64,000 nt of DNA from Ruaniaceae bacterium KH17. Lineage in GTDB: Bacteria; Actinomycetota; Actinomycetes; Actinomycetales; Actinomycetaceae. Within the stretch, counting starts at the first letter, position 1. Every line of letters begins with the position of its first letter. Location: NCBI GenBank assembly GCA_900199505.1, contig FZQV01000006.1, positions 1 to 64,000 of the forward strand. Direction: 5' to 3'. The notes beneath the pieces were generated by a model. That model saw only the letters and a program-made list of their open reading frames with translations. It was not told the DNA's origin and did no database searches. Shown one piece after another: positions 1 through 8,210 of the stretch. Made by a program: the position numbers and the translations under genes.

Positions 1-1484
1 ATGATTTCGAGTTCTTGTCCGGCGAAGACGTGTTCGGTGAGGTACTGGTCCAGGGAGAGTTCCTTCGTGTGGGCGAGGTAGCTGGCGAGTACCGCGATGC
101 CCCATGATCCGCCTTCTGAGGCGCTTTGCCCGACGGCGACGGGGACTTTGAGTGCTCCCGCGAGGATTCGTTGGGCCACCACGGGCGTCCGGAAGACACC
201 ACCGTGGGCGTACATCTGATCGATGGCCACGTTCTCGGCTTCCAGGATCTTCATGCCGAGTGCCATGGTGGCGTAGACGCCGTAGAGGTGGGCGCGCATC
301 AGGTTCGCGAGGGTGAAATCGCTGTCCGGCGTGCGGACCACCAGTGGGCGGCCTTCCACGTTCCCGGTGATGGGTTCGCCGGCGAGGTGGTTGTATGCGA
401 GGAGGCCACCGGCGTCGGGAGAACCGGTCAGTGCCTCCTCGAACAGGATGTCGTAGACCTTCCCGGTGGGGATCTCAACTCCGGCGGCCTCGGCAAAGCG
501 GGCGAAGGTACCCACCCATTCGGCGAGCTCGCTGGCCCCGTTGTTGCAGTGCACCATCGCCACGCCATCCCCGGCAGGGGTGGTGACCAGATCGATCTCG
601 TGGTGCACGGAGGTGAAGGCGTGCTCCAGGACCACCATTGCGAAGATCGAGGTGCCCACAGAGACATTTCCGGTGCGTGGGGCGATCGAGTTGGTGGCAA
701 CCATTCCGGTGCCGGCATCGCCCTCGGGTGGGCACAGCGGGACTCCCGGCTGGAGTGTGCCACTCGAATCGAGGAGCGCGGCACCTTCCGCAGTGAGCGA
801 ACCGGCGTCCTGGCCGGCAACGAGTACCTCAGGCAGGAGCTCGGTCAGCGGACGCGCGAGGGCCGAACCCGAGGTGTGGGCGTCATACGCTGCCACCATG
901 CCGGCGTCGTAGGTGTTCTCCGTGATCGGGAACATGCCCGAGGCGTCGCCCACCCCGAGCACCTTCCGGCCCGTGAGCTTCCAGTGCACGTAGCCGGCGA
1001 GGGTGGTGACGAAACGGACGTCCGGAACGTGCGCCTCGCCGTCGAGCAACGCTTGGTGCACGTGTGCGATGGACCAGCGCAGCGGGATGTTGACGCCGAA
1101 GAGTTCGGTGAGCTCGGCGGCGGCGGGACCCGTGTTGGTGTTACGCCAGGTACGAAACGGCACGAGCAACTCGTCATTCGCATCGAAGGCGAGATAGCCG
1201 TGCATCATCGCGGAGATGCCGATCGCCGCGAAGTTCGTGGGGCGCAAACCGTACTTCGCTTCAACCTCGGCCACGAGCGCCGCGTAGGCGCCGCGCAGTC
1301 CTTCCCACACGTTCTCAAGCGAGTAGGTCCACAGGCCGTCCGCGAGCTGGTTCTCCCAATCAAACCCGCCCGTAGCGAAAACCACATTCGGATCCTCACC
1401 CACAAGACACGCCTTAATACGCGTCGAACCGAGTTCAATGCCGAGCGTCGCACGACCCAGCTCGATCGTCTCGCCGGAGTTCAC
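1..1484 (-). CDS. araB: FGGY-family carbohydrate kinase, probable L-ribulokinase (3' end outside window)
   Basis: Phosphorylates a ketopentose in the cytoplasm, most likely L-ribulose to L-ribulose 5-phosphate, the substrate of the araD product upstream. The frame is open for 494 codons to the window edge without a stop. The N-terminus has the sugar-kinase phosphate-binding pattern LGIELGSTRIKACLVGED, and the C-terminal part has GGVFRTPVVAQRILAG and ASEGGSWGIAVLASYL, typical of FGGY kinases. The start is a GTG at 1484-1482 that overlaps the araD stop as GTGA, so the two are translationally coupled. The missing isomerase araA probably lies further left. Substrate is inferred from context; FGGY kinases also include xylulokinases. 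Confidence 0.85.
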   Translation of the reverse strand, partial: MNSGETIELGRATLGIELGSTRIKACLVGEDPNVVFATGGFDWENQLADGLWTYSLENVWEGLRGAYAALVAEVEAKYGLRPTNFAAIGISAMMHGYLAFDANDELLVPFRTWRNTNTGPAAAELTELFGVNIPLRWSIAHVHQALLDGEAHVPDVRFVTTLAGYVHWKLTGRKVLGVGDASGMFPITENTYDAGMVAAYDAHTSGSALARPLTELLPEVLVAGQDAGSLTAEGAALLDSSGTLQPGVPLCPPEGDAGTGMVATNSIAPRTGNVSVGTSIFAMVVLEHAFTSVHHEIDLVTTPAGDGVAMVHCNNGASELAEWVGTFARFAEAAGVEIPTGKVYDILFEEALTGSPDAGGLLAYNHLAGEPITGNVEGRPLVVRTPDSDFTLANLMRAHLYGVYATMALGMKILEAENVAIDQMYAHGGVFRTPVVAQRILAGALKVPVAVGQSASEGGSWGIAVLASYLAHTKELSLDQYLTEHVFAGQELEI

Positions 1485-2173
1485 TTGTCCCGCCGATCGT
1501 CTGTGGATTGGCCGTACACGTTCTGGTAGCGATCGAAGTAGCGGTCGATCATCTCCGGCGGGATAGGGATGGGTTCGCCGAGCTGCCGGGAGATATGGAT
1601 TGTGCGCGCCACGTCCTCACACATCACGGCGGCCTTCACCGCGTCCTTGGCGGTGACTCCGATCGTGAACGGGCCGTGATTCTGCATGAGCACCGCGCGT
1701 GAGCGGTGGTTCTGAAGGGTCTCGACGATGCCTTGGCCGATCGAGTCATCGCCGATGATCGCGAGCGGGCCCACGGGGATCGGGCCGCCGAACTCGTCCG
1801 CCATGCCGGTGATCACGCAGGGGATTTCCTCGCCTCGGGCCGCCCAGGCGCACGCATAGGTGGAGTGGGTGTGCACCACACCGCCCACCTCGGGCATATG
1901 CCGATACACGTAGGCGTGCGCCGCGGTATCCGACGACGGCGATCGCTCCGAACCCTGCGAACCCGGCACAACGTTTCCGTCCAGATCGCACAGGATCATG
2001 TTTTCGGGCGTCAGATCGTCATACCGGACACCCGAAGGCTTGATCACGAACAGGTCCGTTCCCGGTACGCGGCCGGAGACGTTTCCGCCCGTCCAGATCA
2101 CGAGTCCATAGCGGACCAACTCGGAATGCAACGCGGCAACGTCATCGCGGACTGCCTGAATGGCCTCGTCCAT
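1481..2173 (-). CDS. araD: L-ribulose-5-phosphate 4-epimerase
   Basis: Class II aldolase-fold epimerase converting L-ribulose 5-phosphate to D-xylulose 5-phosphate, the last dedicated step of L-arabinose catabolism. It has 230 residues, normal for the family. Visible signatures are TGGNVSGR (phosphate binding), KPSGVRYDDL, the zinc histidines in VVHTHSTYACAWA, and the third histidine in LMQNHGPFTIG. It is the first gene of a leftward operon with araB (GTGA overlap). A LacI-type operator overlaps its promoter, so it is probably controlled by the LacI protein at 7190-8197. Confidence 0.93.
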   Translation of the reverse strand: MDEAIQAVRDDVAALHSELVRYGLVIWTGGNVSGRVPGTDLFVIKPSGVRYDDLTPENMILCDLDGNVVPGSQGSERSPSSDTAAHAYVYRHMPEVGGVVHTHSTYACAWAARGEEIPCVITGMADEFGGPIPVGPLAIIGDDSIGQGIVETLQNHRSRAVLMQNHGPFTIGVTAKDAVKAAVMCEDVARTIHISRQLGEPIPIPPEMIDRYFDRYQNVYGQSTDDRRDK

Positions 2174-2236
2174 GTCTCTCTCACTTCCTCGTGGGGGCTG
2201 CGGGCGTGATCTCGCCCCGCGAATCCAGGTTATCTA

Positions 2237-2265
2237 ATGTTAGCGCTCACAGCATGTGAGTACAA
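2237..2265 (-). promoter_or_regulatory. araD promoter with LacI-family operator
   Basis: Read on the minus strand there is a -35 TTGTAC, exactly 17 bp, then a -10 TAACAT. The sequence TGTGAGCGCTAACA (2238-2251) overlaps the -10. Its AGCGCT core is the typical centre of LacI-family operators and matches the second site at 2359-2372 in 12 of 14 positions. Confidence 0.75.
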
Positions 2266-2345
2266 CCACGTTATTTCGGGCCAGCGGGCGCGGGCGCGAT
2301 CGCGTCAAAATCTCCAATTTGTTACCGAACTGTGACCGCCCACGC

Positions 2346-2373
2346 TGGACAACGCAAGAGTTAGCGCTAACAT
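2346..2373 (+). promoter_or_regulatory. Sugar ABC operon promoter with LacI-family operator
   Basis: A -35 TGGACA and a -10 TAACAT are separated by 16 bp. The perfect palindrome GTTAGCGCTAAC (2360-2371) overlaps the -10, so a bound repressor would block polymerase. It mirrors the site in the divergent araD promoter. Confidence 0.75.
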
Positions 2374-2460
2374 TGTGGAACAAACGACGGTCCGGTGAGG
2401 ACGAGTTCGGGTCCGTCGGAACATCTCGGCACGGTGCCGAGGTATTTCAAGGAGGAAAGA

Positions 2461-3438
2461 ATGCAGACCCCCAAGATCATGCGCCGCACCGCCATGGCGG
2501 CAGCGGCAGCACTGGCCATGGTCTCCCTCGCCGCCTGTGGTGGCAGCGACGGCGGCGACGGTGACGGCAGCGCCGATGGCGACCTGATCCGTGTTGGCTA
2601 CTCGCAGCTCGGCGCCGAGTCGGGATGGCGCACCGCGAACACCGAGTCGGTCAAGGCGTCCCTCACGGAGGAGAACGGCATCGACCTGACCTTCGTTGAC
2701 GCCCAGCAGAAGCAGGAGAACCAGATCAAGGCGCTGCGTGACTTCGTGGCGCAGGACATGGACGTCATTGCGTTCTCGCCAGTCATCGAGACGGGCTGGG
2801 ACGAGGTGCTCCAGGAGATCAAGGATTCCGGCATCCCGGTGATCCTTGTGGACCGCTCCGTTGATACCACGGTGGAGGATGCCTACCTCACCCACATCGG
2901 TTCGGACATGTGCATTGAGGGCACGATGGCCGGCGAATGGGTCCAGGAGAACTACCCGGACGCCAAGATCTTCGAGCTTCAGGGCACCATGGGTTCCGGC
3001 CCGCAGATCGACCGCCAGCGTTGCTTCGGCGACATCATGGGCGACAACATCCTCGGCCAGGCCTCGGGTAACTTCACCCGCGCAGAGGGCAAGACGGCCA
3101 TGGAAGCCGCGCTCCAGACCTACCCGGACCTCGACCTGGTCTTCTCGCACAACGATGACATGGGCCTGGGCGCCGTCGAGGCCATCGAGGCCGCCGGCAA
3201 GGTTCCGGGCGAGGACATCAAGATCGTGACGATCGACGCGGTGCGCGACGGCCTGCAGGCCCTCGTGGACGGGAAGTTCAACTTCGTGGTCGAGTGCAAC
3301 CCGGTCTTCGGTGACCAGCTCGTTGACCTCGTGAAGGCCATCGTGGCCGGTGACGAGATTCCCGCGGAGACGGTCGTGATCGACGGTTCGTTCGACCAGT
3401 CCATTACGCAGGAAGAGGTGGACGCGCGCCTGTACTAG
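2461..3438 (+). CDS. Sugar ABC transporter substrate-binding lipoprotein, YtfQ/AraU-like
   Basis: Periplasmic-binding-protein-like lipoprotein that captures a sugar outside the membrane for the ATPase and permeases downstream. The ATG at 2461 follows an excellent ribosome site (AAGGAGG). The signal peptide ends in the lipobox VSLAAC (acylated Cys about residue 22), followed by a Gly/Asp-rich linker. The mature part reads GYSQLGAESGWRTANTESV, DAQQKQENQIKALRDF and AHNDDMG-like SHNDDMGLGA, strongly resembling E. coli YtfQ (galactofuranose) and the AraU-type arabinose-binding proteins. With araBD and a LacI regulator beside it, a furanose pentose such as L-arabinose is the likely ligand; this is inference. 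Confidence 0.9.
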   Translation: MQTPKIMRRTAMAAAAALAMVSLAACGGSDGGDGDGSADGDLIRVGYSQLGAESGWRTANTESVKASLTEENGIDLTFVDAQQKQENQIKALRDFVAQDMDVIAFSPVIETGWDEVLQEIKDSGIPVILVDRSVDTTVEDAYLTHIGSDMCIEGTMAGEWVQENYPDAKIFELQGTMGSGPQIDRQRCFGDIMGDNILGQASGNFTRAEGKTAMEAALQTYPDLDLVFSHNDDMGLGAVEAIEAAGKVPGEDIKIVTIDAVRDGLQALVDGKFNFVVECNPVFGDQLVDLVKAIVAGDEIPAETVVIDGSFDQSITQEEVDARLY

Positions 3439-3469
3439 GCTCACGCGTTACCCTTAACCAAACAGTGAC

Positions 3470-3497
3470 GAGCGGCCCGGCTACGGCCGGGCCGCTC
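3470..3497 (+). promoter_or_regulatory. Intercistronic stem-loop between binding protein and ATPase genes
   Basis: A perfect 12-bp GC stem (GAGCGGCCCGGC pairing with GCCGGGCCGCTC) with a TACG loop lies 31 nt after the binding-protein stop and 25 nt before the ATPase start. No T tract follows. Such hairpins in binding-protein operons usually stabilise the upstream mRNA or partly terminate, keeping the binding protein in excess. Confidence 0.7.
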
Positions 3498-3522
3498 GGC
3501 CGTCTCAAGGAAGAGAAGAGCA

Positions 3523-5073
3523 ATGGCAGAGAACTCCACTCCCATCGTTCAGATGAGCGGAATCTCCGTGGTGTTTCCCGGGGTGCGCGCGCTCGACGGT
3601 GTCGACTTCCGGCTCTTTCCAGGTGAAGTGCACGCCCTCATGGGTGAGAATGGCGCCGGAAAGTCCACGCTGATCAAGGCGCTCACCGGCATCAACAGCC
3701 TCGCCGCCGGAACGATCACGGTGAACGGCCAGCCTTACGAGTCCAACGGACCCGAGGATGCAGAGGCCGCCGGAATCGCCACCGTGTACCAAGAGGTCAA
3801 CCTCTGCGGAAACATCACGGTCGCCGAGAACATCATGCTCGGACACGAGATCCGCCGCGGACCAACGATCAACTGGCGGGCCACGCGTAAGGCCGCCGCC
3901 GAGCAGCTGGAGCGACTCCACCTGAACATCGATCCGCGTTCGCAACTCTCTTCCCACACCATCGCCGTGCAGCAGCTCTGCGCGATCGCCCGCGCGCTGG
4001 TCACGAATGCCCGCGTGCTGATTCTTGACGAGCCCACCTCGTCCCTCGATCGTGACGAGGTCCGCGACCTCTTCCAGATCGTCCGGGAGCTTCGGGACGA
4101 TGGCGTTGCGATCCTCTTCGTGTCCCACTTCCTCGACCAGGTCTATGAGATCTCAGACCGCATGACAGTGCTCCGCAATGGCACCTTCATCGGCGAGAAG
4201 ATGAAGGAAGACCTCCCGCGCCGCGAGCTGATCGAGATGATGGTCGGTCGCTCCGTAAACGAGCTTTCGGACATCGAGCACGCCGCCGATGACGCCGCGG
4301 GTGACATCGAGCACGAAACGGTCCTCTCCGCCGACGGTGTGGGGCGCGGCAATGCCGTCCACCCATTCGACCTGAAGGTTCGCAAGGGAGAAATCGTTGG
4401 CCTTGCGGGACTCCTTGGCTCGGGCCGCACCGAGGCCGCGCGGCTCCTCGCCGGAATCGACAAGCCCGATTCGGGCACGCTGACGGTTGACGGCACTCCA
4501 AAGAAGTTTGCCGCCCCGCTAGCCGCCCTGAAGATGGGCATCGCCTACTCCACGGAAGACCGCAAAGGCAACGGCATCATCGGCGATCTCTCCGTGCGTG
4601 AGAACATCGCCCTCGCATTGCAGTCAATCCGCGGCGCCATGCGTCCGATCCCGCGCGCGGAACTCGATGCGATCGTCGAGAAGTTCATGAACGCCCTCGA
4701 CATCAACCCGCGTAACCCCAATGCGCTGATCAAGAACCTCTCCGGCGGCAATCAGCAGAAGGTACTCCTTGCACGGTGGCTGGCGATCGAGCCCAGCCTG
4801 CTCGTGCTGGACGAACCAACTCGAGGCATCGACGTCGGCGCGAAGGCCGAGATTCAGGGGCTCGTGGCGCAGCTCGCGACCGATGGCACCTCGATCGTGT
4901 TCATTTCCTCGGAACTCGAAGAGGTTGTGCGGCTCTGCCGCAAGGTAGCCGTAATGCGCGACCGCGAGATGATCGCGACCCTCGATCGCTCCGAGCGACT
5001 CGATCAAGACCTGATCCTCGAAACGATCGCCGCGACCGTCGCCGCAGCGGATGGAGAGACGAACAATGGCTGA
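3523..5073 (+). CDS. Sugar ABC transporter ATP-binding protein (two fused nucleotide-binding domains)
   Basis: Energises sugar import with the two permeases downstream. It has 516 residues, the usual size of RbsA/AraG/YtfR-type tandem ATPases. The first domain has Walker A GENGAGKSTL and LILDEPTSSLD. The second has the degenerate P-loop GLLGSGRTEAA, normal in this family, with signature LSGGNQQK and LVLDEPTRGID. A ribosome site precedes the ATG (GGAAGAG). Its 3' end overlaps the next gene by 8 nt. Confidence 0.93.
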   Translation: MAENSTPIVQMSGISVVFPGVRALDGVDFRLFPGEVHALMGENGAGKSTLIKALTGINSLAAGTITVNGQPYESNGPEDAEAAGIATVYQEVNLCGNITVAENIMLGHEIRRGPTINWRATRKAAAEQLERLHLNIDPRSQLSSHTIAVQQLCAIARALVTNARVLILDEPTSSLDRDEVRDLFQIVRELRDDGVAILFVSHFLDQVYEISDRMTVLRNGTFIGEKMKEDLPRRELIEMMVGRSVNELSDIEHAADDAAGDIEHETVLSADGVGRGNAVHPFDLKVRKGEIVGLAGLLGSGRTEAARLLAGIDKPDSGTLTVDGTPKKFAAPLAALKMGIAYSTEDRKGNGIIGDLSVRENIALALQSIRGAMRPIPRAELDAIVEKFMNALDINPRNPNALIKNLSGGNQQKVLLARWLAIEPSLLVLDEPTRGIDVGAKAEIQGLVAQLATDGTSIVFISSELEEVVRLCRKVAVMRDREMIATLDRSERLDQDLILETIAATVAAADGETNNG

Positions 5074-6124
5074 CGCAGCCGCAAAGAAGTTTGATATCGG
5101 AGGATTCCTCCGCGGGGTCTCGGGCCATTCCTCGTTCTGGCCGGCGATCGCGCTGATCGCGTTGCTGATCGCATGCGGGATCGCCAGCCCGGGCTTCCTC
5201 AATGTGTCCATCAACAATGGCGCCCTCTTTGGCCAGCTCGTGGACATCACGCGCAACTCCATGACGCCGTTGCTGCTGGCGCTCGGAATGTGCCTGGTGA
5301 TCGCCACGGGCGGCATCGACCTTTCGGTGGGCGCCGTGATGGCGATCTCGCTCTCCTTCTCACTAACCTTCCTGGATCGCTCCGCCTCCGCCGGTTCCAT
5401 GCCAACGGTGCTGGCCGCCGTCGGGATCGGGCTCGCGGTAGCGCTCGCCGCCGGCGCCTTCAACGGCTTCCTCGTGACGGGGCTGAAGATCCAACCGTTC
5501 ATCGCCACCATGATCCTGATGGTCGCGGGCCGGGGAATCGCGATGCTCCTCACCCGGGGCCAGATCACCACGGTGACCAGCCCGCCCTTCAAGGCGATCG
5601 GCTCCGGGTTCCTCTTCGGAGTCCCGATGCCGATCATCATTGGCGCCGTGGTCTTCACAATCCTCGCGATCTTCGTCCGCAAGACCGCCTTCGGCATGCA
5701 GCTCGAATCGATCGGAATCAACGGCGACGCCGCGCGTGTGGCCGGTGTGAAGTCCCGCCAGGTGACGTGGACCGTCTACATCATCTGCGGTCTCCTTGCG
5801 GGTGTCGCGGGCATCGTCTACGGTGCTCCCACCATGGCGGCCGACGCCAACAACATCGGCCTGATGAAAGAGATGGACGCAATCATGGTGGTGGTCCTCG
5901 GTGGCACCTCGCTCGCCGGTGGCCGGTTCAGCCTCGGTGGCACGATCGTGGGCGCACTCCTACTCTCGACTCTCGAGCGCGCCGTGATCATCTTCGGCTT
6001 CCCCTCGCAGATCACCCCACTGTTTAAGGCGATCGTGCTGATCACCGTCTGTGTTGCGGCCTCGCCGAGAATCCGCGAATTTTCCCGTCAACGTCGAAAC
6101 CGCCGTGCGGCGGCGAGGGCCTGA
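5066..6124 (+). CDS. Sugar ABC transporter permease 1 (YtfT/RbsC-like)
   Basis: Integral-membrane half of a ribose/arabinose-type importer. Many hydrophobic segments are visible, with the family signature ATGGIDLSVGAVMAIS and the cytoplasmic loop INGDAARVAGVKSRQVTW. I chose the ATG at 5066 over 5051 because GGAGAG sits just upstream and the overlap ATGGCTGA with the ATPase stop indicates translational coupling. It pairs with the second permease to form a heterodimer. Confidence 0.9.
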   Translation: MADAAAKKFDIGGFLRGVSGHSSFWPAIALIALLIACGIASPGFLNVSINNGALFGQLVDITRNSMTPLLLALGMCLVIATGGIDLSVGAVMAISLSFSLTFLDRSASAGSMPTVLAAVGIGLAVALAAGAFNGFLVTGLKIQPFIATMILMVAGRGIAMLLTRGQITTVTSPPFKAIGSGFLFGVPMPIIIGAVVFTILAIFVRKTAFGMQLESIGINGDAARVAGVKSRQVTWTVYIICGLLAGVAGIVYGAPTMAADANNIGLMKEMDAIMVVVLGGTSLAGGRFSLGGTIVGALLLSTLERAVIIFGFPSQITPLFKAIVLITVCVAASPRIREFSRQRRNRRAAARA

Positions 6125-6135
6125 GGAGACGAATC

Positions 6136-7161
6136 ATGACGACATCCATTGACACTCGTACTCCCACGACGTCGCGATTCCGCTTCCACGTGGACCGCCG
6201 CTTCCTTCCGGTGATTGGCACCCTCGCAACACTTCTCGTGATGCTCGTGATCGGGGAGTTGCGGTACGGCCAGGGCAGTCGCAGCTTCGTCTCGATGAAG
6301 CTGTTCTCCAACCTGATGGTGGATAACGCCTACCTGCTCGTGCTCGCCGTCGGCATGACCTTCGTGATTATCACGGGGGGTATCGATCTCTCCGTGGGTG
6401 CCGTGGTGGCGCTCGTGGGGCTGGTGACCGCACAGCTGTTCATCGCCGGGGCATCGCTGCCCGTGGTGCTGATCGTGGGGGTTCTGATCGGAACCTCGTG
6501 CGGCCTGCTGATCGGGATCCTCGTGCAAGTGTTCGACATTCAACCCTTCATCGCGTCGCTCGGCGTCATGTTCCTTGCGCGCGGCCTTGCCAACGTTGTG
6601 TCGGTGCAGTCGCTGCCGATCCAGAATGACGCGTTCTCGGCCCTCGCAGGGTGGTCGCTCAAGTTTGGTGAAGGGAAGGAACTGTGGCGGATCAATGCGT
6701 CGATGATCATCGCCTTCGTGGTGTTGGCGATTGGGTTCTTCCTACTGCACTACACGCGGTTCGGGCGGACGGTCTACGGACTCGGTGCGGGCGATGACGG
6801 CCAGGCCGTGCGCTTGATGGGCTTGAACGCCGCGCGCACCAAGATCCTCGTCTACGTGATCTCCGGGACCTGCGCGGGCATCGCCGGCATCCTCTTCGCG
6901 CTCTACACGAAGTCCGGGTTCAACCTGACCGGCATCGGCATGGAGCTCGATGCGATCGCCTCCGTGGTGATCGGCGGCACGCTCCTCGCGGGCGGCTATG
7001 GGTTCGTGGCCGGAACCGGCGTGGGTGTGCTGGTGTACGGACTCATCCAGGTGATGATCGCGCGCGAGGGCCTCGACTCCTGGTGGACTAAAGTCTTTAT
7101 CGGAGTCGTACTGCTGGCATTCGTGGTGCTCCAGAAGGCGATCTCTTCTCGCAGGGAGTGA
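6136..7161 (+). CDS. Sugar ABC transporter permease 2 (YjfF-like)
   Basis: Second membrane subunit of the same importer; YtfT/YjfF systems also use two different permeases. It has the same signature, ITGGIDLSVGAVVALVGLV, and the loop GLNAARTKILVYVISG. A ribosome site (GAGGAG) is 12 nt after the previous stop. The protein is strongly hydrophobic throughout with a short cytoplasmic N-terminus. Confidence 0.9.
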   Translation: MTTSIDTRTPTTSRFRFHVDRRFLPVIGTLATLLVMLVIGELRYGQGSRSFVSMKLFSNLMVDNAYLLVLAVGMTFVIITGGIDLSVGAVVALVGLVTAQLFIAGASLPVVLIVGVLIGTSCGLLIGILVQVFDIQPFIASLGVMFLARGLANVVSVQSLPIQNDAFSALAGWSLKFGEGKELWRINASMIIAFVVLAIGFFLLHYTRFGRTVYGLGAGDDGQAVRLMGLNAARTKILVYVISGTCAGIAGILFALYTKSGFNLTGIGMELDAIASVVIGGTLLAGGYGFVAGTGVGVLVYGLIQVMIAREGLDSWWTKVFIGVVLLAFVVLQKAISSRRE

Positions 7162-7189
7162 GGCGCCGATCGGGCAGGGAGGATCGGAG

Positions 7190-8197
7190 ATGACGAGTGT
7201 GCCAGAGCTCGCGCCGCGGCGTTCGAGGCCAAGCATCTATGACGTGGCCGAACGGGCCGGAGTCTCGCACCAGACCGTCTCGAGAGTGCTCAATGGGCGG
7301 AGTAATGTCCGTGAGAGCACACGCGACAAGGTGCTCAGCGCGATGTCCGAGATCGGATACACGCCGAGCACGGTTGCGCGGGCGCTCGCCACGAGTCGGA
7401 CTCGTCGCATCGGTGTGATTGTCGACCTACCCACGTATTACGGGCCGAACAGCACACTGTGGGGTGTCAGCCAAGCGGCACGGCAGGCGGGATACACGGT
7501 CGCCTCGGCGGCCGACGACGATGACGCCAGTTTTGTGGAGCGCTACAGGCAACTGCGGGCACAGAATGTGGACGCGCTCTGCGTGATCGCGCCCCGCTAC
7601 ACCCGGGCGGACGTGCACGAGGTGGACGTTCCGATGATCCTGGTGGAGGCCGAGCCGCAGCTGGGAATTCTCACGGCCGCCGTCGATCAGTATGCTGGCG
7701 CGTTGCTCGCCGTCGATCATCTCCTCGAGCTCGGGCATACCAAGATCGTGCACGTGGCAGGCTTCCAGGATTGGGCGGACGGCCGCGTGCGTTCGCGCGC
7801 GTATGCGGACCGGATGGCCGAGGTGGGGCTCACACCGTATGTGGTAGTGGGCGACTGGTCCGCGGATTTCGGATACGAGCTCGGCCTGCGCGCAGACTTC
7901 CCGGGCCAGGCCACGGCCATCTTCGCCGGAAATGACCAGATGGCGCAGGGCCTGATTCATGGGCTGCACACTCGAGGGATTCGGGTGCCGGAGGACATCT
8001 CGATGGTGGGCTTCGATGACATCCCCGAGGCGCGGCACTTCATCCCGCCGCTGACCACCGTGCGCCAGGACTTCCACGCCCTGGGGACGTCCGCTGTTCG
8101 ATCGTTGATCCGGATGATCGAGGGAGAGGCGGAACCCAGGATGGAGTTCATTACGCCGGAGTTGATCGTACGCGAATCGACCGCGCCCCCACACTGA
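7190..8197 (+). CDS. LacI-family transcriptional regulator of the arabinose locus
   Basis: A 335-residue repressor. The N-terminal helix-turn-helix reads SIYDVAERAGVSHQTVSRVLNG, followed by the hinge-helix pattern PSTVARALATSRTRRIGV; the rest is a sugar-binding-protein-like effector domain ending in the usual FDDIPEARHFIPPLTTVRQD region. It is the fifth gene of the rightward operon. It probably binds the two TTAGCGCTAA-type sites at 2238-2251 and 2359-2372 and releases them when an arabinose-related sugar is present; target assignment is inference from location and operator type. Confidence 0.9.
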   Translation: MTSVPELAPRRSRPSIYDVAERAGVSHQTVSRVLNGRSNVRESTRDKVLSAMSEIGYTPSTVARALATSRTRRIGVIVDLPTYYGPNSTLWGVSQAARQAGYTVASAADDDDASFVERYRQLRAQNVDALCVIAPRYTRADVHEVDVPMILVEAEPQLGILTAAVDQYAGALLAVDHLLELGHTKIVHVAGFQDWADGRVRSRAYADRMAEVGLTPYVVVGDWSADFGYELGLRADFPGQATAIFAGNDQMAQGLIHGLHTRGIRVPEDISMVGFDDIPEARHFIPPLTTVRQDFHALGTSAVRSLIRMIEGEAEPRMEFITPELIVRESTAPPH

Positions 8198-8210
8198 CCG
8201 AGGAAGAACG

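Noticed and set aside
126-1529. 467-residue frame on the plus strand
   Set aside because: Antisense shadow of the FGGY kinase gene; low-complexity composition and no domain.
2305-3444. Long frame antisense to the sugar-binding protein gene
   Set aside because: High-GC third-position artefact; the plus strand has signal peptide and family motifs.
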